DNA from: Clostridia bacterium
GTDB lineage: Bacteria; Bacillota; Clostridia; Oscillospirales; Acutalibacteraceae
Length of the DNA stretch: 64,000 nucleotides
Assembly: GCA_017450005.1 (NCBI GenBank)
Contig: JAFSYM010000123.1
Coordinates: forward strand, 50,261 to 114,260
Direction of reading: 5' to 3'
Position numbers and translations under genes: made by a program. Shown piece by piece: positions 42,156-49,950 of the stretch (positions are counted from its first letter, which is position 1; every line of letters starts with the position of its first letter). Below the pieces are notes generated by a model. It did no database searches. It worked only from the letters and a program-made list of their open reading frames with translations, and was not told where the DNA came from.

Positions 42156-42256
42156 TCATTGTAATTTCAGATATTATATCACACATTTATGTAAAAGTAT
42201 AGTCCTGTGCATAAAAATACAAATTAAATGAAATTATTTTCTTTTTCCGGATTTAA

Positions 42257-42285
42257 TTGACGGAAATTGTTTTATTTGATATAAT
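42257..42285 (+). promoter_or_regulatory. Promoter of the oxidoreductase/hyp cluster
   Basis: TTGACG (42257-42262), 17-base spacer, TATAAT (42280-42285). Confidence 0.85.
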
Positions 42286-42300
42286 CAAAATAATAACAGT

Positions 42301-42317
42301 TCCGGTTATGCCGGAAT
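42301..42317 (+). promoter_or_regulatory. 5' leader hairpin
   Basis: TTCCGG-TTATG-CCGGAA forms a perfect six-pair hairpin about 8 bases after the predicted start of transcription and 20 before the ATG. It may protect the mRNA or serve as a regulator site. Confidence 0.5.
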
Positions 42318-42335
42318 GGATTGTGAGGAAGAAGT

Positions 42336-45155
42336 ATGGCAGACAAAATGCTCGGCTATGCCCCAGAATGGACGTATGACGATTCCATCCCGATCCGCGA
42401 ACCGATCATGAAACTCGGCCGGATGATTACCGACCGCATCCCGATTGTGCTCGGCGTGCAAAAGATCACCAAGCAGGATCCGGAGTATTGGGCGGTTGCG
42501 ACGATCTGTCCGACGGATGAGATGGCGGAGGTCGCCATGCGGATGAAAAAGCGCTGTCCCCGCACATTCTCTGATATGCAGAAACTCGTCAAAGACATGG
42601 GTATGACCGACGAGTATCTGACGGATCTCCTCGCGCAGATGAGCGAGAACGGTCTGATCGAATGGAATTATGAAAATCCGCAGCACGAGAAGCAGTGGGT
42701 GCTGCCGATGTTTGTGCCGGGTTCTGGCGAGTTTTCCAACATGAACAAGGAGCTGCTTGAACGGCATCCGGAGCTTGGCCGTTTCTTTGAGCGTATGACG
42801 CGTCTGCCGCTTGAGAAGGTCACCCCTATGGTTCCGCCCGGAGGCGGCGGAATCGGCATGCATGTGATCCCTGTCGAAAAGGCGATCAGCATGGAAAATG
42901 AAGCGGTCAGTCTGGAGAAGATTTCATATTGGCTCGACAAGTACGACGGCAAGTATGCTGCGTCCCCGTGCTCTTGCCGCTATTCCCGCAAGACATATGA
43001 CGAAGGATGCGCCGACGATCCGGAGGGCTGGTGCATTGCCATCGGCGATATGGCGGATTACGTTGTCGAAACCAAAAAAGGCGGGCACTACATCACGCGC
43101 GAGCAGGCGCTTGAGATTTTCCGCCAAGGCGAGGAAAACGGGTTTGTCCATCAGATTACCAATATTGACGGCGAGGATAAGATCTTTGCAATCTGTAACT
43201 GCAATATCAACGTTTGTTATGCTTTGCGCACGTCGCAGCTTTTCAACACGCCGAACATGTCCCGCTCCGCTTATGTGGCGCATGTGAAGACCGAGAACTG
43301 CGTTGCTTGCGGCCGCTGTGTCGAGCATTGTCCGGCAGGCGCGCTCAAGCTCGGTCAGAAACTGTGCACCAAGCACGGTCCTGTCGAATACCCGAAACAG
43401 CCGCTTCCCGATACGACCAAATGGGGTCCGCACATGTGGGAAGAGGACTATATCAACAAGAACCGTATCAATACGCACGAGTCCGGCACCGCGCCCTGCA
43501 AGACGGCTTGTCCGGCGCACATTGCCATTCAGGGTTACCTGAAGATGGCGGCGCAGGGACGCTACGACGAGGCGATTGCGCTGATCAAAAAAGAGAATCC
43601 GTTCCCGGCTGTGTGCGGCCATGTGTGCAATAAACGCTGTGAAGAAGCGTGCACGCGCGGTACGATTGACGAGCCGATCGCGATTGACGACGTCAAAAAG
43701 TTCCTTGCGCACCGGGATATGGACAGCGCGACGCGTGTGATTCCTAAGAAGGTTATCCCGAAAATCACGGTTGACGGCGTGTTTGACCGTGAGAAAGGTT
43801 TCACGGAGAAAGTCGCGATCATCGGCGCAGGTCCTGCGGGGCTATCCTGTGCTTTTTTTCTGGCGGAGAAGGGATATCTGAATGTAACGGTGTTTGAAAA
43901 GAATGCCGAGCCGGGCGGTATGCTGCGCTACGGTATTCCGAATTACAAGCTGGAAAAAGAAGTGATTGACGCCGAAATCGACGTCATTCGCCAGATGGGC
44001 GTTGAGATTCGCTGCGGCGTTGAAGTCGGCAAGGACATCACGCTGGACGAATTGCGTGCGCAGGGCTATCAGGCGTTCTATATGGCGATCGGTGCGCAGG
44101 GCGGACGTAAGGCCGGCGTTGCCGGCGAGGATGCGGACGGCGTGCTGACGGCTGTCGATTTCCTGCATGAGGCAGCGGAGAAGGAAGCATATCCTGTCGG
44201 CAGCAATGTGGTTATCGTCGGCGGCGGAAATGTGGCGATCGATGCTGCGCGCGTCAGCGTGCACTGCGGCGCGGCCAATGTTTCGATGTATTGTCTTGAA
44301 CAGCGCGACGAGATGCCTGCATCCGATGATGAAGTCAAAGAAGCGCTGGAAGACGGCGTCAGCGTCAACTGCGGCTGGGGGCCGAAAGAAATCTTAAAGA
44401 ATGCTGCCGGTAAGGTAAAGGCGATTGTATTCAGAAAATGCGTTTCCGTTTTCGACGCCGAGCACAGGTTCGCACCGGTCTATGACGACAATGAGACAAT
44501 TACGGTTGAATGTGAGAACGTGATTCTTTCCATCGGTCAGTCCATTGAATGGGGCGCTCTGCTCGACGGTACGGCCGTGGAACTGCGCGGGAACAAAACG
44601 GCTGTCGCCGATTCCTTCACATTCCAGACTGCGCAGGCCGACGTATTTGTCGGCGGCGACGCCTACACAGGCCCGCGCTTTGCGATCGACGCCATCGCGA
44701 TGGGCAAAGAGGGCGCCATTTCCATCCATCGTTTTGTGCAGCCGCAATCTTCGCTCACGCAGGGACGCAATCCGCGCTATTACGTGGAACTGGACAAGGA
44801 CGATATCGTGCTTGAAAGTTATGATACGGCGCATCGGCAGATCCCGACGCCGACACGCAAAGTCGATCCCAAGGGTTTCCGTGATGACTGCGCGCTGCTG
44901 AGCGAAGAACAAGTCAAGATTGAAACCTCGCGCTGCCTCGGCTGCGGTGCGACGATCGTCGACCAGAACCGCTGTATCGGCTGCGGTGTGTGCACGACAA
45001 AGTGCGAGTTTGACGCGATATATCTCAAGCGTGACAGACCCGAGTGCACCACGATGTACAAGGCGGAGGATAAGCTCAAAGCGATTCTGCCGTATATGAT
45101 CAAGCGGGAATTTGCCATCAAAAAAGCTGCGCGTGCGGCAAAGAAAGGGAAATGA
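42336..45155 (+). CDS. Multi-domain Fe-S / FAD / NAD(P) oxidoreductase (NfnB/GltD-like)
   Basis: 939 residues in several parts. An N-terminal ~190-residue region resembles a winged-helix-like domain. A cysteine-rich part follows (SPCSCRYSR, ICNCNINVC), then a ferredoxin site (CVACGRCVEHCP, about residues 325-336). Next comes the dihydropyrimidine-dehydrogenase-like Fe-S domain (CKTACPAHI, CGHVCNKRCEEACTRG), then an FAD/NAD(P) unit like GltD or NfnB (IIGAGPAGLSCAFFLAEKG, IVGGGNVAIDAARV, FVGGDAYTGPRFAIDAI), and a C-terminal two-cluster ferredoxin (CLGCGATIVDQNRCIGCGVC). It should pass electrons between NAD(P)H and ferredoxin-type carriers. It is followed 3 bases later by hypA, tying it to nickel-enzyme biology; the partner is not in the window. 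Confidence 0.85.
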   Translation: MADKMLGYAPEWTYDDSIPIREPIMKLGRMITDRIPIVLGVQKITKQDPEYWAVATICPTDEMAEVAMRMKKRCPRTFSDMQKLVKDMGMTDEYLTDLLAQMSENGLIEWNYENPQHEKQWVLPMFVPGSGEFSNMNKELLERHPELGRFFERMTRLPLEKVTPMVPPGGGGIGMHVIPVEKAISMENEAVSLEKISYWLDKYDGKYAASPCSCRYSRKTYDEGCADDPEGWCIAIGDMADYVVETKKGGHYITREQALEIFRQGEENGFVHQITNIDGEDKIFAICNCNINVCYALRTSQLFNTPNMSRSAYVAHVKTENCVACGRCVEHCPAGALKLGQKLCTKHGPVEYPKQPLPDTTKWGPHMWEEDYINKNRINTHESGTAPCKTACPAHIAIQGYLKMAAQGRYDEAIALIKKENPFPAVCGHVCNKRCEEACTRGTIDEPIAIDDVKKFLAHRDMDSATRVIPKKVIPKITVDGVFDREKGFTEKVAIIGAGPAGLSCAFFLAEKGYLNVTVFEKNAEPGGMLRYGIPNYKLEKEVIDAEIDVIRQMGVEIRCGVEVGKDITLDELRAQGYQAFYMAIGAQGGRKAGVAGEDADGVLTAVDFLHEAAEKEAYPVGSNVVIVGGGNVAIDAARVSVHCGAANVSMYCLEQRDEMPASDDEVKEALEDGVSVNCGWGPKEILKNAAGKVKAIVFRKCVSVFDAEHRFAPVYDDNETITVECENVILSIGQSIEWGALLDGTAVELRGNKTAVADSFTFQTAQADVFVGGDAYTGPRFAIDAIAMGKEGAISIHRFVQPQSSLTQGRNPRYYVELDKDDIVLESYDTAHRQIPTPTRKVDPKGFRDDCALLSEEQVKIETSRCLGCGATIVDQNRCIGCGVCTTKCEFDAIYLKRDRPECTTMYKAEDKLKAILPYMIKREFAIKKAARAAKKGK

Positions 45156-45158
45156 TCC

Positions 45159-45503
45159 ATGCATGAGCTGGGCATCGTTTTCCACATTATCAAGACAATC
45201 GAGGACGTGGCTGCAGAGCAGAATCTGACGCGCGTGTCCAAGGTGGTGCTTGAAGTCGGCGAAGTTTCCGCGGTGATACCGGAGTATCTGCAGGACTGCT
45301 GGCAATGGGCTTGCAGACGCTCGCCGCTGATGAACGGCAGCGTTCTGCAAAATGAGATTATTCCCGCTGTCACATACTGCGAAAGCTGCGGCAAAACGTA
45401 TGAGACGGTCAAACACGCAAAGGTTTGCCCGCATTGCGGCAGTGAACAGACGTATCTGCTCGAGGGCAACGGCGTGCAGATACGGGAAATCGAAGCCGAA
45501 TAG
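45159..45503 (+). CDS. hypA: Nickel insertion protein HypA
   Basis: HypA hands nickel to the [NiFe] hydrogenase large subunit with HypB. The 114-residue protein starts Met-His-Glu (His2 is the nickel ligand) and has the zinc site C74ESC77...C90PHC93. Its placement directly after the large oxidoreductase and before HypB genes is consistent with a nickel maturation unit. HypC, HypD, HypE, HypF and the hydrogenase subunits are absent from the window. HypA can also serve urease and other nickel enzymes in some bacteria. Confidence 0.93.
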   Translation: MHELGIVFHIIKTIEDVAAEQNLTRVSKVVLEVGEVSAVIPEYLQDCWQWACRRSPLMNGSVLQNEIIPAVTYCESCGKTYETVKHAKVCPHCGSEQTYLLEGNGVQIREIEAE

Positions 45504-45559
45504 ATCCGGTTCTATCGCTCTTGTCAAGAGCGTGAATAATAAACGAGGAGGAAAAATGT

Positions 45560-46630
45560 ATGTTGTTTCACATCTACGGCGACACATCCATATGGCAGCT
45601 TCTCGGCTGGTGTCTTGTGTTTGTCGGTCTGGTCGTGGCGAATGAGATCGCCCGCCGCACGAAAGCAGGCGGTATTTTCTGCTTTGTCGTTTTGCCTTTG
45701 GCGCTGACAGTCTATTTCGTGGTTGTCAATATCGGCGCAAAAACCTTTGCAGCGGATAATCCGACAATTGTTCAGATGAACGGCTGGTTCCATTACGCAA
45801 AGCTATACGCAGCCACAATCGGCTGTGTCGGCTTCATGATCCTCAAATACCATTGGGGAAGCCTCGGCAAGAGCCGCTGGTTCAAATGCTATCCGTTTAT
45901 CATCGTCGGCATCAACATTCTGATTGCTGTTGCTTCCGACTTTGAATCCGCTATTAAGGGTATGAGCGTTGGCGGCATGACCGGCGGCTGGTGGTACTCT
46001 TCGGAGGGCGTCTGGCTGTACGGCGGCTGGTGGAATATTCTCAACGGCGTTGCCGGCCTCATCAACATCATGTGCATGACCGGCTGGTTCGGCATCTATT
46101 CTTCCAAGAACAAGCAGCAGGATATGCTCTGGCCGGATATGACGTGGCAGTTCATTATTGCATACGATATCTGGAACTTTGAGTATACCTACCTCAATCT
46201 GCCGCTGCACACATGGTATTGCGGCGTTGCGCTGCTGCTTGCGCCTACATTCGCCAATGCGTTCTGGAACAAAGGCGGCTGGATTCAGAACCGTGCCAAT
46301 ACACTTGCGCTTTGGTGCATGTTTGCTCAGGTGTTCCCGTCCTTCCAGAATCACTCCAGATTCACGACTCTGCCCGTGATCTATGCCGACGTTGCCAAGT
46401 TTGCAACTGATGCGACCGGCAGAATGGATCCCAACCTTGTTCTGACTGCGGCGGATGCGAATCCGACCGCACAGGGCGTTGTAGCGATTCTGGCCATTGC
46501 GGTCAATGTTCTTGTGATTGTGAACATCATCAAGCGCGCCAAAGAGCAAAAGAAAAATCCCTATACCAACGAGATTTTCGTGGGTACCAGAGATTATCTG
46601 CTCGCCATGAACAGAGCGGCGACAGAATAA
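45560..46630 (+). CDS. DUF5692-type integral membrane protein
   Basis: 356 residues with about eight hydrophobic segments, starting LLGWCLVFVGLVVANEIAR. Aromatic-rich loops such as GGWWYSSEGVWLYGGWW are striking. I believe it belongs to the DUF5692 family, recalled from the beginning and general layout; a profile search would settle it. GAGGAGG lies 8-10 bases before the ATG at 45560. Sitting between hypA and hypB, it could be a metal carrier, a membrane part of a redox complex, or a quinone-interacting protein. None of these is shown by motif. Confidence 0.6.
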   Translation: MLFHIYGDTSIWQLLGWCLVFVGLVVANEIARRTKAGGIFCFVVLPLALTVYFVVVNIGAKTFAADNPTIVQMNGWFHYAKLYAATIGCVGFMILKYHWGSLGKSRWFKCYPFIIVGINILIAVASDFESAIKGMSVGGMTGGWWYSSEGVWLYGGWWNILNGVAGLINIMCMTGWFGIYSSKNKQQDMLWPDMTWQFIIAYDIWNFEYTYLNLPLHTWYCGVALLLAPTFANAFWNKGGWIQNRANTLALWCMFAQVFPSFQNHSRFTTLPVIYADVAKFATDATGRMDPNLVLTAADANPTAQGVVAILAIAVNVLVIVNIIKRAKEQKKNPYTNEIFVGTRDYLLAMNRAATE

Positions 46631-46645
46631 ACCAGCGATATTGCA

Positions 46646-46675
46646 GAGCTGCGTCCGGAGCGGCGCAGCTCTTTT
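46646..46675 (+). terminator. Weak terminator or attenuator before the hypB pair
   Basis: Stem GAGCTGC (46646-46652) with GCAGCTC (46665-46671), then TTTT and CC. The short U-run would let some transcription read into hypB. Confidence 0.6.
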
Positions 46676-46701
46676 CCGTATCAACAAAAGGAGAACGTCA
46701 C

Positions 46702-47382
46702 GTGGAGTTTAAAACAACAGAAATCAAGGAACGTGTGCTTGCCGATAATAACGAGGCAGCGGCACGTACAAGAGAGCGTATGCGGCAAAGCGGAACGCTG
46801 CTTGTCAACCTGATGGGATCGCCCGGAGCCGGCAAGACATCCGTCCTTCTGAAACTGATCGAACGTCTCGGCACGCAGTACCGGATCGGCGTAATGGAGG
46901 CGGACGTGGATTCCGATGTGGATGCGCGGACGATTGCCGCAACCGGCACGCGCGTTATCCAGATACACACAGGCGGCCTTTGCCATATGGACGCCGATAT
47001 GGTTTCGCGAGCGCTTGCTTCCTTCGGGGTTGAAGATCTCGATCTGATTTTTCTTGAAAACATCGGCAATCTGGTTTGTCCAGCGGAATTTGAAATCGGC
47101 GCAGATGTGCGTATGATGATCCTCTCCGTACCGGAAGGGGACGATAAACCGCTGAAGTATCCGCTGATGTTTTCGGTCAGCGATGTGATGCTGGTCAATA
47201 AGATTGACACGGCGCCGATCTTTGATTTTGATTTTGACGCTGCCGTTGTGCGTGCGCGATCGTTGAATGCGCAGATCGTGTGCGTGCCCGTCAGCGCAAA
47301 GTCCGGCAGGGGATTTGATGAAGTTGTGCAGTTTCTTCGCATGCGACTCGACGAGAGGAGGCAGATGCATGAAAACAATTAA
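46702..47382 (+). CDS. hypB: Nickel chaperone GTPase HypB (copy 1)
   Basis: 226 residues. HypB GTPase releases nickel for insertion. P-loop GSPGAGKT (39-46), metal site Cys94-His95 in GGLCHMD, Cys126 in ENIGNLVCP, and nucleotide specificity NKID (166-169) are all intact. It lacks the N-terminal His-rich metal store of some HypB proteins. It starts at the GTG at 46702, 8 bases after AAAAGGAGAA. The second copy starts inside its end (14-base overlap), so the two are translated together. Confidence 0.92.
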   Translation: MEFKTTEIKERVLADNNEAAARTRERMRQSGTLLVNLMGSPGAGKTSVLLKLIERLGTQYRIGVMEADVDSDVDARTIAATGTRVIQIHTGGLCHMDADMVSRALASFGVEDLDLIFLENIGNLVCPAEFEIGADVRMMILSVPEGDDKPLKYPLMFSVSDVMLVNKIDTAPIFDFDFDAAVVRARSLNAQIVCVPVSAKSGRGFDEVVQFLRMRLDERRQMHENN

Positions 47383-48067
47383 ACTCAATGCTTCCGTTAC
47401 TGCATCGAACGACCGGGATGCCGACGCACTGCGTGCGCGTCTGAACCGCGACGGAAAGCTGCTTGTCAATGTTATGAGCAGCGCTGGCTCCGGAAAAACG
47501 ACGCTGCTGTCTGCAATTATCCGCGATCTGCCGCAGATTCGTTTCGGCGTAATGGAGGCGGATATCGAGTCGGATGTGGATGCGCAGCGAATAGATGCGC
47601 TCGGTGCAAAGGCGATTCAGGTGCACACATCCGGAATGTGCCACATGGACGCCGGGATGACGACTGCCGCGTATGACGCGCTGGAAGCAGATGATGCTGA
47701 GCTTTTGTTTCTCGAAAACGTTGGCAATCTGATCTGCCCGGCGGAATATGATACGGGCGCACAGGTCAATCTGATGATTTTGTCCGTACCGGAAGGCGAC
47801 GACAAGCCGCTGAAATATCCGTTGATGTTTCAGAAAAGCGATGTGCTTGTGATTTCCAAAACGGATGCGCTTCCCTACTTTTCGTTCGATCTTTCAAAAT
47901 GCTCACAGCGCGTTTTGCATTTGAATCCGAAAATACGGATATTTCCTGTCAGCGCAAAAACAGGCGATGGAATGCAGGCGCTTGAGGCGTGGCTGATTGA
48001 GCAATTAAACAGAATCAGGACAAATCAGAACCACCCGTTGAACGGGTGGTTTGCTCCGGCCCTATAA
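47369..48067 (+). CDS. hypB: HypB paralogue (copy 2), C-terminus extended by an IS element
   Basis: 232 residues. P-loop SSAGSGKT (37-44), metal site Cys91-His92 in SGMCHMD and NVGNLICP are present; the specificity motif reads SKTD (163-166) where NKxD is usual, which may change GTP affinity. The ATG at 47369 follows GAGGAGG. The two copies share long blocks such as VPEGDDKPLKYPLMF but differ enough not to be a fresh duplicate. The last ~11 codons, from about 48031, come from the left-end hairpin of the IS200 element, so the native C-terminus has been replaced. The missing part is probably only a few residues, since the core GTPase is complete. Confidence 0.85.
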   Translation: MKTIKLNASVTASNDRDADALRARLNRDGKLLVNVMSSAGSGKTTLLSAIIRDLPQIRFGVMEADIESDVDAQRIDALGAKAIQVHTSGMCHMDAGMTTAAYDALEADDAELLFLENVGNLICPAEYDTGAQVNLMILSVPEGDDKPLKYPLMFQKSDVLVISKTDALPYFSFDLSKCSQRVLHLNPKIRIFPVSAKTGDGMQALEAWLIEQLNRIRTNQNHPLNGWFAPAL

Positions 48068-48139
48068 GGGCCAAATGCTTGTGGTAGCTCTCTAAAGAGA
48101 GCATTGAAAGGTTTGCCAATCACATTTTTATTCCTGCTT

Positions 48140-48160
48140 GCCCCCTGCTCGGGGGCTTTT
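48140..48160 (+). terminator. Terminator inside the IS element
   Basis: GCCCCC-TGCTC-GGGGGC followed by TTTTG stops plus-strand transcripts arriving from hypB before they run antisense to tnpA. Confidence 0.8.
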
Positions 48161-48174
48161 GTTATAGCAGCTTT

Positions 48175-48639
48175 TTACTTGCTCTTTTCACCCGTAAACG
48201 GGTCTACAAACTCTTTGAGGCTGATCTGGTCATTTGCGATATCATCCTCTAACTGCGTGCGTATATACTCTGCTATAGCTCCTTCGTACTTCCCTACGGT
48301 ATCTACATAATATCCTCTTGCCCAAAAATGTCTGTTCCCGTATTTGTACTTCAGATTTGCATGTTTATCGAATATCATCAGCGCGCTTTTGCTCTTCAAA
48401 TATCCCATAAACTCTGATACTGCCATATGTGGCGGTATTTCCACCAGCATATGTATGTGATCCGGACAGCACTCTGCTTCTATGATATTGACGTGCCTGT
48501 TCTCACACAGTTGTCTCAGTATCTTTCCTATGTCCGCTTTTAGTTCTCGGTATATTACTTGTCTTCTATACTTCGGCGCAAACACTATATGATACTTGCC
48601 TCTCCATTTTGAATGTGATAAACTGTTTATGTCTTTCAT
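48175..48639 (-). CDS. tnpA: IS200 transposase TnpA (Y1 HUH nuclease)
   Basis: 154 residues, the usual size. The HUH metal motif is HIH (61-63) in CCPDHIHMLVEIP, and the catalytic Tyr125 with Gln129 is in EYIRTQ. It cuts single-stranded DNA at the hairpin ends in the peel-and-paste manner of this family. The reading frame is intact, so the element may still be mobile. The start at 48639 is preceded by TAGGAGG that is locked in a leader hairpin. Confidence 0.95.
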   Translation of the reverse strand: MKDINSLSHSKWRGKYHIVFAPKYRRQVIYRELKADIGKILRQLCENRHVNIIEAECCPDHIHMLVEIPPHMAVSEFMGYLKSKSALMIFDKHANLKYKYGNRHFWARGYYVDTVGKYEGAIAEYIRTQLEDDIANDQISLKEFVDPFTGEKSK

Positions 48640-48645
48640 GACATA

Positions 48646-48701
48646 CCTCCTATGTTTTCTTTACTGTGGTTGGCAAACCCACTGTATTCTATCATAGGAG
48701 G
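48646..48701 (-). promoter_or_regulatory. Leader hairpin hiding the tnpA ribosome binding site
   Basis: On the mRNA, CCTCCTATG (from plus 48693-48701) pairs perfectly with CATAGGAGG (from plus 48646-48654), covering the ribosome binding site. This is the translational lock known in IS200 elements. Confidence 0.8.
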
Positions 48702-48787
48702 TTCTTCTTTTCCTTCTCTATAAGATTCTTTTATTTCCCACTCGTTTAACGAGTGGTTTTTTCTTGCCTGTTCGGCGCCAATTGAAT

Positions 48788-48821
48788 GCAGCCGCACGCC
48801 ATCCCAAAAGCGTGCGGCTGC
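48788..48821 (-). terminator. Long hairpin after the anchored Thr-rich protein gene
   Basis: A perfect 12-bp stem GCAGCCGCACGC / GCGTGCGGCTGC. The following minus-strand sequence ATTCAATT is only slightly U-rich, so termination efficiency is uncertain. Confidence 0.55.
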
Positions 48822-48828
48822 AATACGA

Positions 48829-49944
48829 TCATCCGAAGTCCTCGTGCTGCTCCTGCGGTGTGATCGGCGGATCTTCCTGTTTTTTGTTTCGTATATTTAT
48901 GCCTGTAAAAATCGAGATAAAGAAAACAGACGTCAGCAGAATTGCGACAAGGACAGACCCGACCAAACGGACTTTACCCACATAGCGGTATCGCTCGGCG
49001 GTGCTTTGTGTCGTTTCTTTTTCGGAACATTCGGCGCTTGTCTTGCTTGTATGATCAGTCGTTCTATCTGCTGCTGCTTGTGCTGCTGCGGCAACAGGAA
49101 TTGCAACGGTATGCACGCGCTTCGTCGTTGTTGCTTGCTTGGTGGTCCGCTGTTTTGTAGTGCACGTCTTCGTAGTGGGCTGCTTCGTAGTGATTGCCTG
49201 CGCAGCCGTTTCCGGACTGGTTGTTTTCACCTTTGTTGGCGGGATACTTGTAGTCGCTGTCAGTTCTTTTGCCGCCGCAGCGGTGATGACCGGACGTGTC
49301 GTTCTTGCTGCAGTGACAGATTGTTCTTTTGAGCTGTCAGGGTTTGCGGGCTTTGACGTTGTGGTTTTGGCGTCAGATTTCGTTGTCTTTTCCGTGGCCG
49401 TTTCTGTCGTTGTTTCCGTGGACGAAACAGGGGAGTACACGATCTGGCGGTAATAGTTCGATGTATTGCCGCTGCAGTCCACAATGCGGATGCCGACCTC
49501 CATATCACGATCCAGTCCGTACTTGACGCCGACGCGGATTTCACAGACGATTTCTTTCGACGGACTTTTGATGATCTCGCCAAAGGCAAAGTCTACATCA
49601 AAACGGTTACTGTCCAGATCTGCAATGGTTCCGTCTGCATGTACAGTACAGCATAAATCGTTGTTTACGGTAACCTCGACGCCTGTCAATCCGCCGCCCG
49701 GAATGAAGTCGTCGCACGAATATGCCAGTCCCAGAAAGACGGAATAATCCATCGGGCTGCTGAACCAATACAGGAATACATTTCCAACATTGCTGTTGGA
49801 TTCATGCCTGTCGGATTGCAGGTAAGCAACCTGATCGCGGTACTCCGAATGCAGATTGATGATGCCGTCAATTTGCGGATTCTTTGCGCTCACACAGATG
49901 GTCAGCAGGCAAAGCAGAATGATGAAGACAACAAAACGTTTCAT
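48829..49944 (-). CDS. Anchored surface protein with Thr-rich stalk
   Basis: 371 residues: a signal peptide (about 1-19, ending VSA), a folded domain of ~150 residues (IDGIINLHSEYRDQVAYL is like the start of DOMON/CBM9-type carbohydrate-binding modules), a Thr/Ala/Lys-rich stalk of ~140 residues, a membrane segment near residue 330 and a short cytoplasmic tail. It is thus shown on the cell surface at the end of a stalk. It is the last gene of the GlcNAc operon, 6 bases after the nucleotidyltransferase. The CBM9 likeness is a weak guess; the stalk and anchor are clear. Confidence 0.65.
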   Translation of the reverse strand: MKRFVVFIILLCLLTICVSAKNPQIDGIINLHSEYRDQVAYLQSDRHESNSNVGNVFLYWFSSPMDYSVFLGLAYSCDDFIPGGGLTGVEVTVNNDLCCTVHADGTIADLDSNRFDVDFAFGEIIKSPSKEIVCEIRVGVKYGLDRDMEVGIRIVDCSGNTSNYYRQIVYSPVSSTETTTETATEKTTKSDAKTTTSKPANPDSSKEQSVTAARTTRPVITAAAAKELTATTSIPPTKVKTTSPETAAQAITTKQPTTKTCTTKQRTTKQATTTKRVHTVAIPVAAAAQAAADRTTDHTSKTSAECSEKETTQSTAERYRYVGKVRLVGSVLVAILLTSVFFISIFTGINIRNKKQEDPPITPQEQHEDFG

Positions 49945-49950
49945 TCCGAT

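Larger units (their letters stand above)
48031..48756 (-). mobile_element. IS200-type insertion element
   Basis: Ends are marked by imperfect hairpins: CCACCCG-TTGAA-CGGGTGG (48031-48049) and CCACTCG-TTTAA-CGAGTGG (48738-48756). Between them lie one TnpA gene on the minus strand, an inward terminator and a leader hairpin. No tnpB is present, which defines the IS200 rather than the IS605 type. A further inverted pair, GGTTTGCCAA (48110-48119) and TTGGCAAACC (48670-48679), is internal. Exact cut sites cannot be fixed without an empty-site comparison. Confidence 0.85.
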
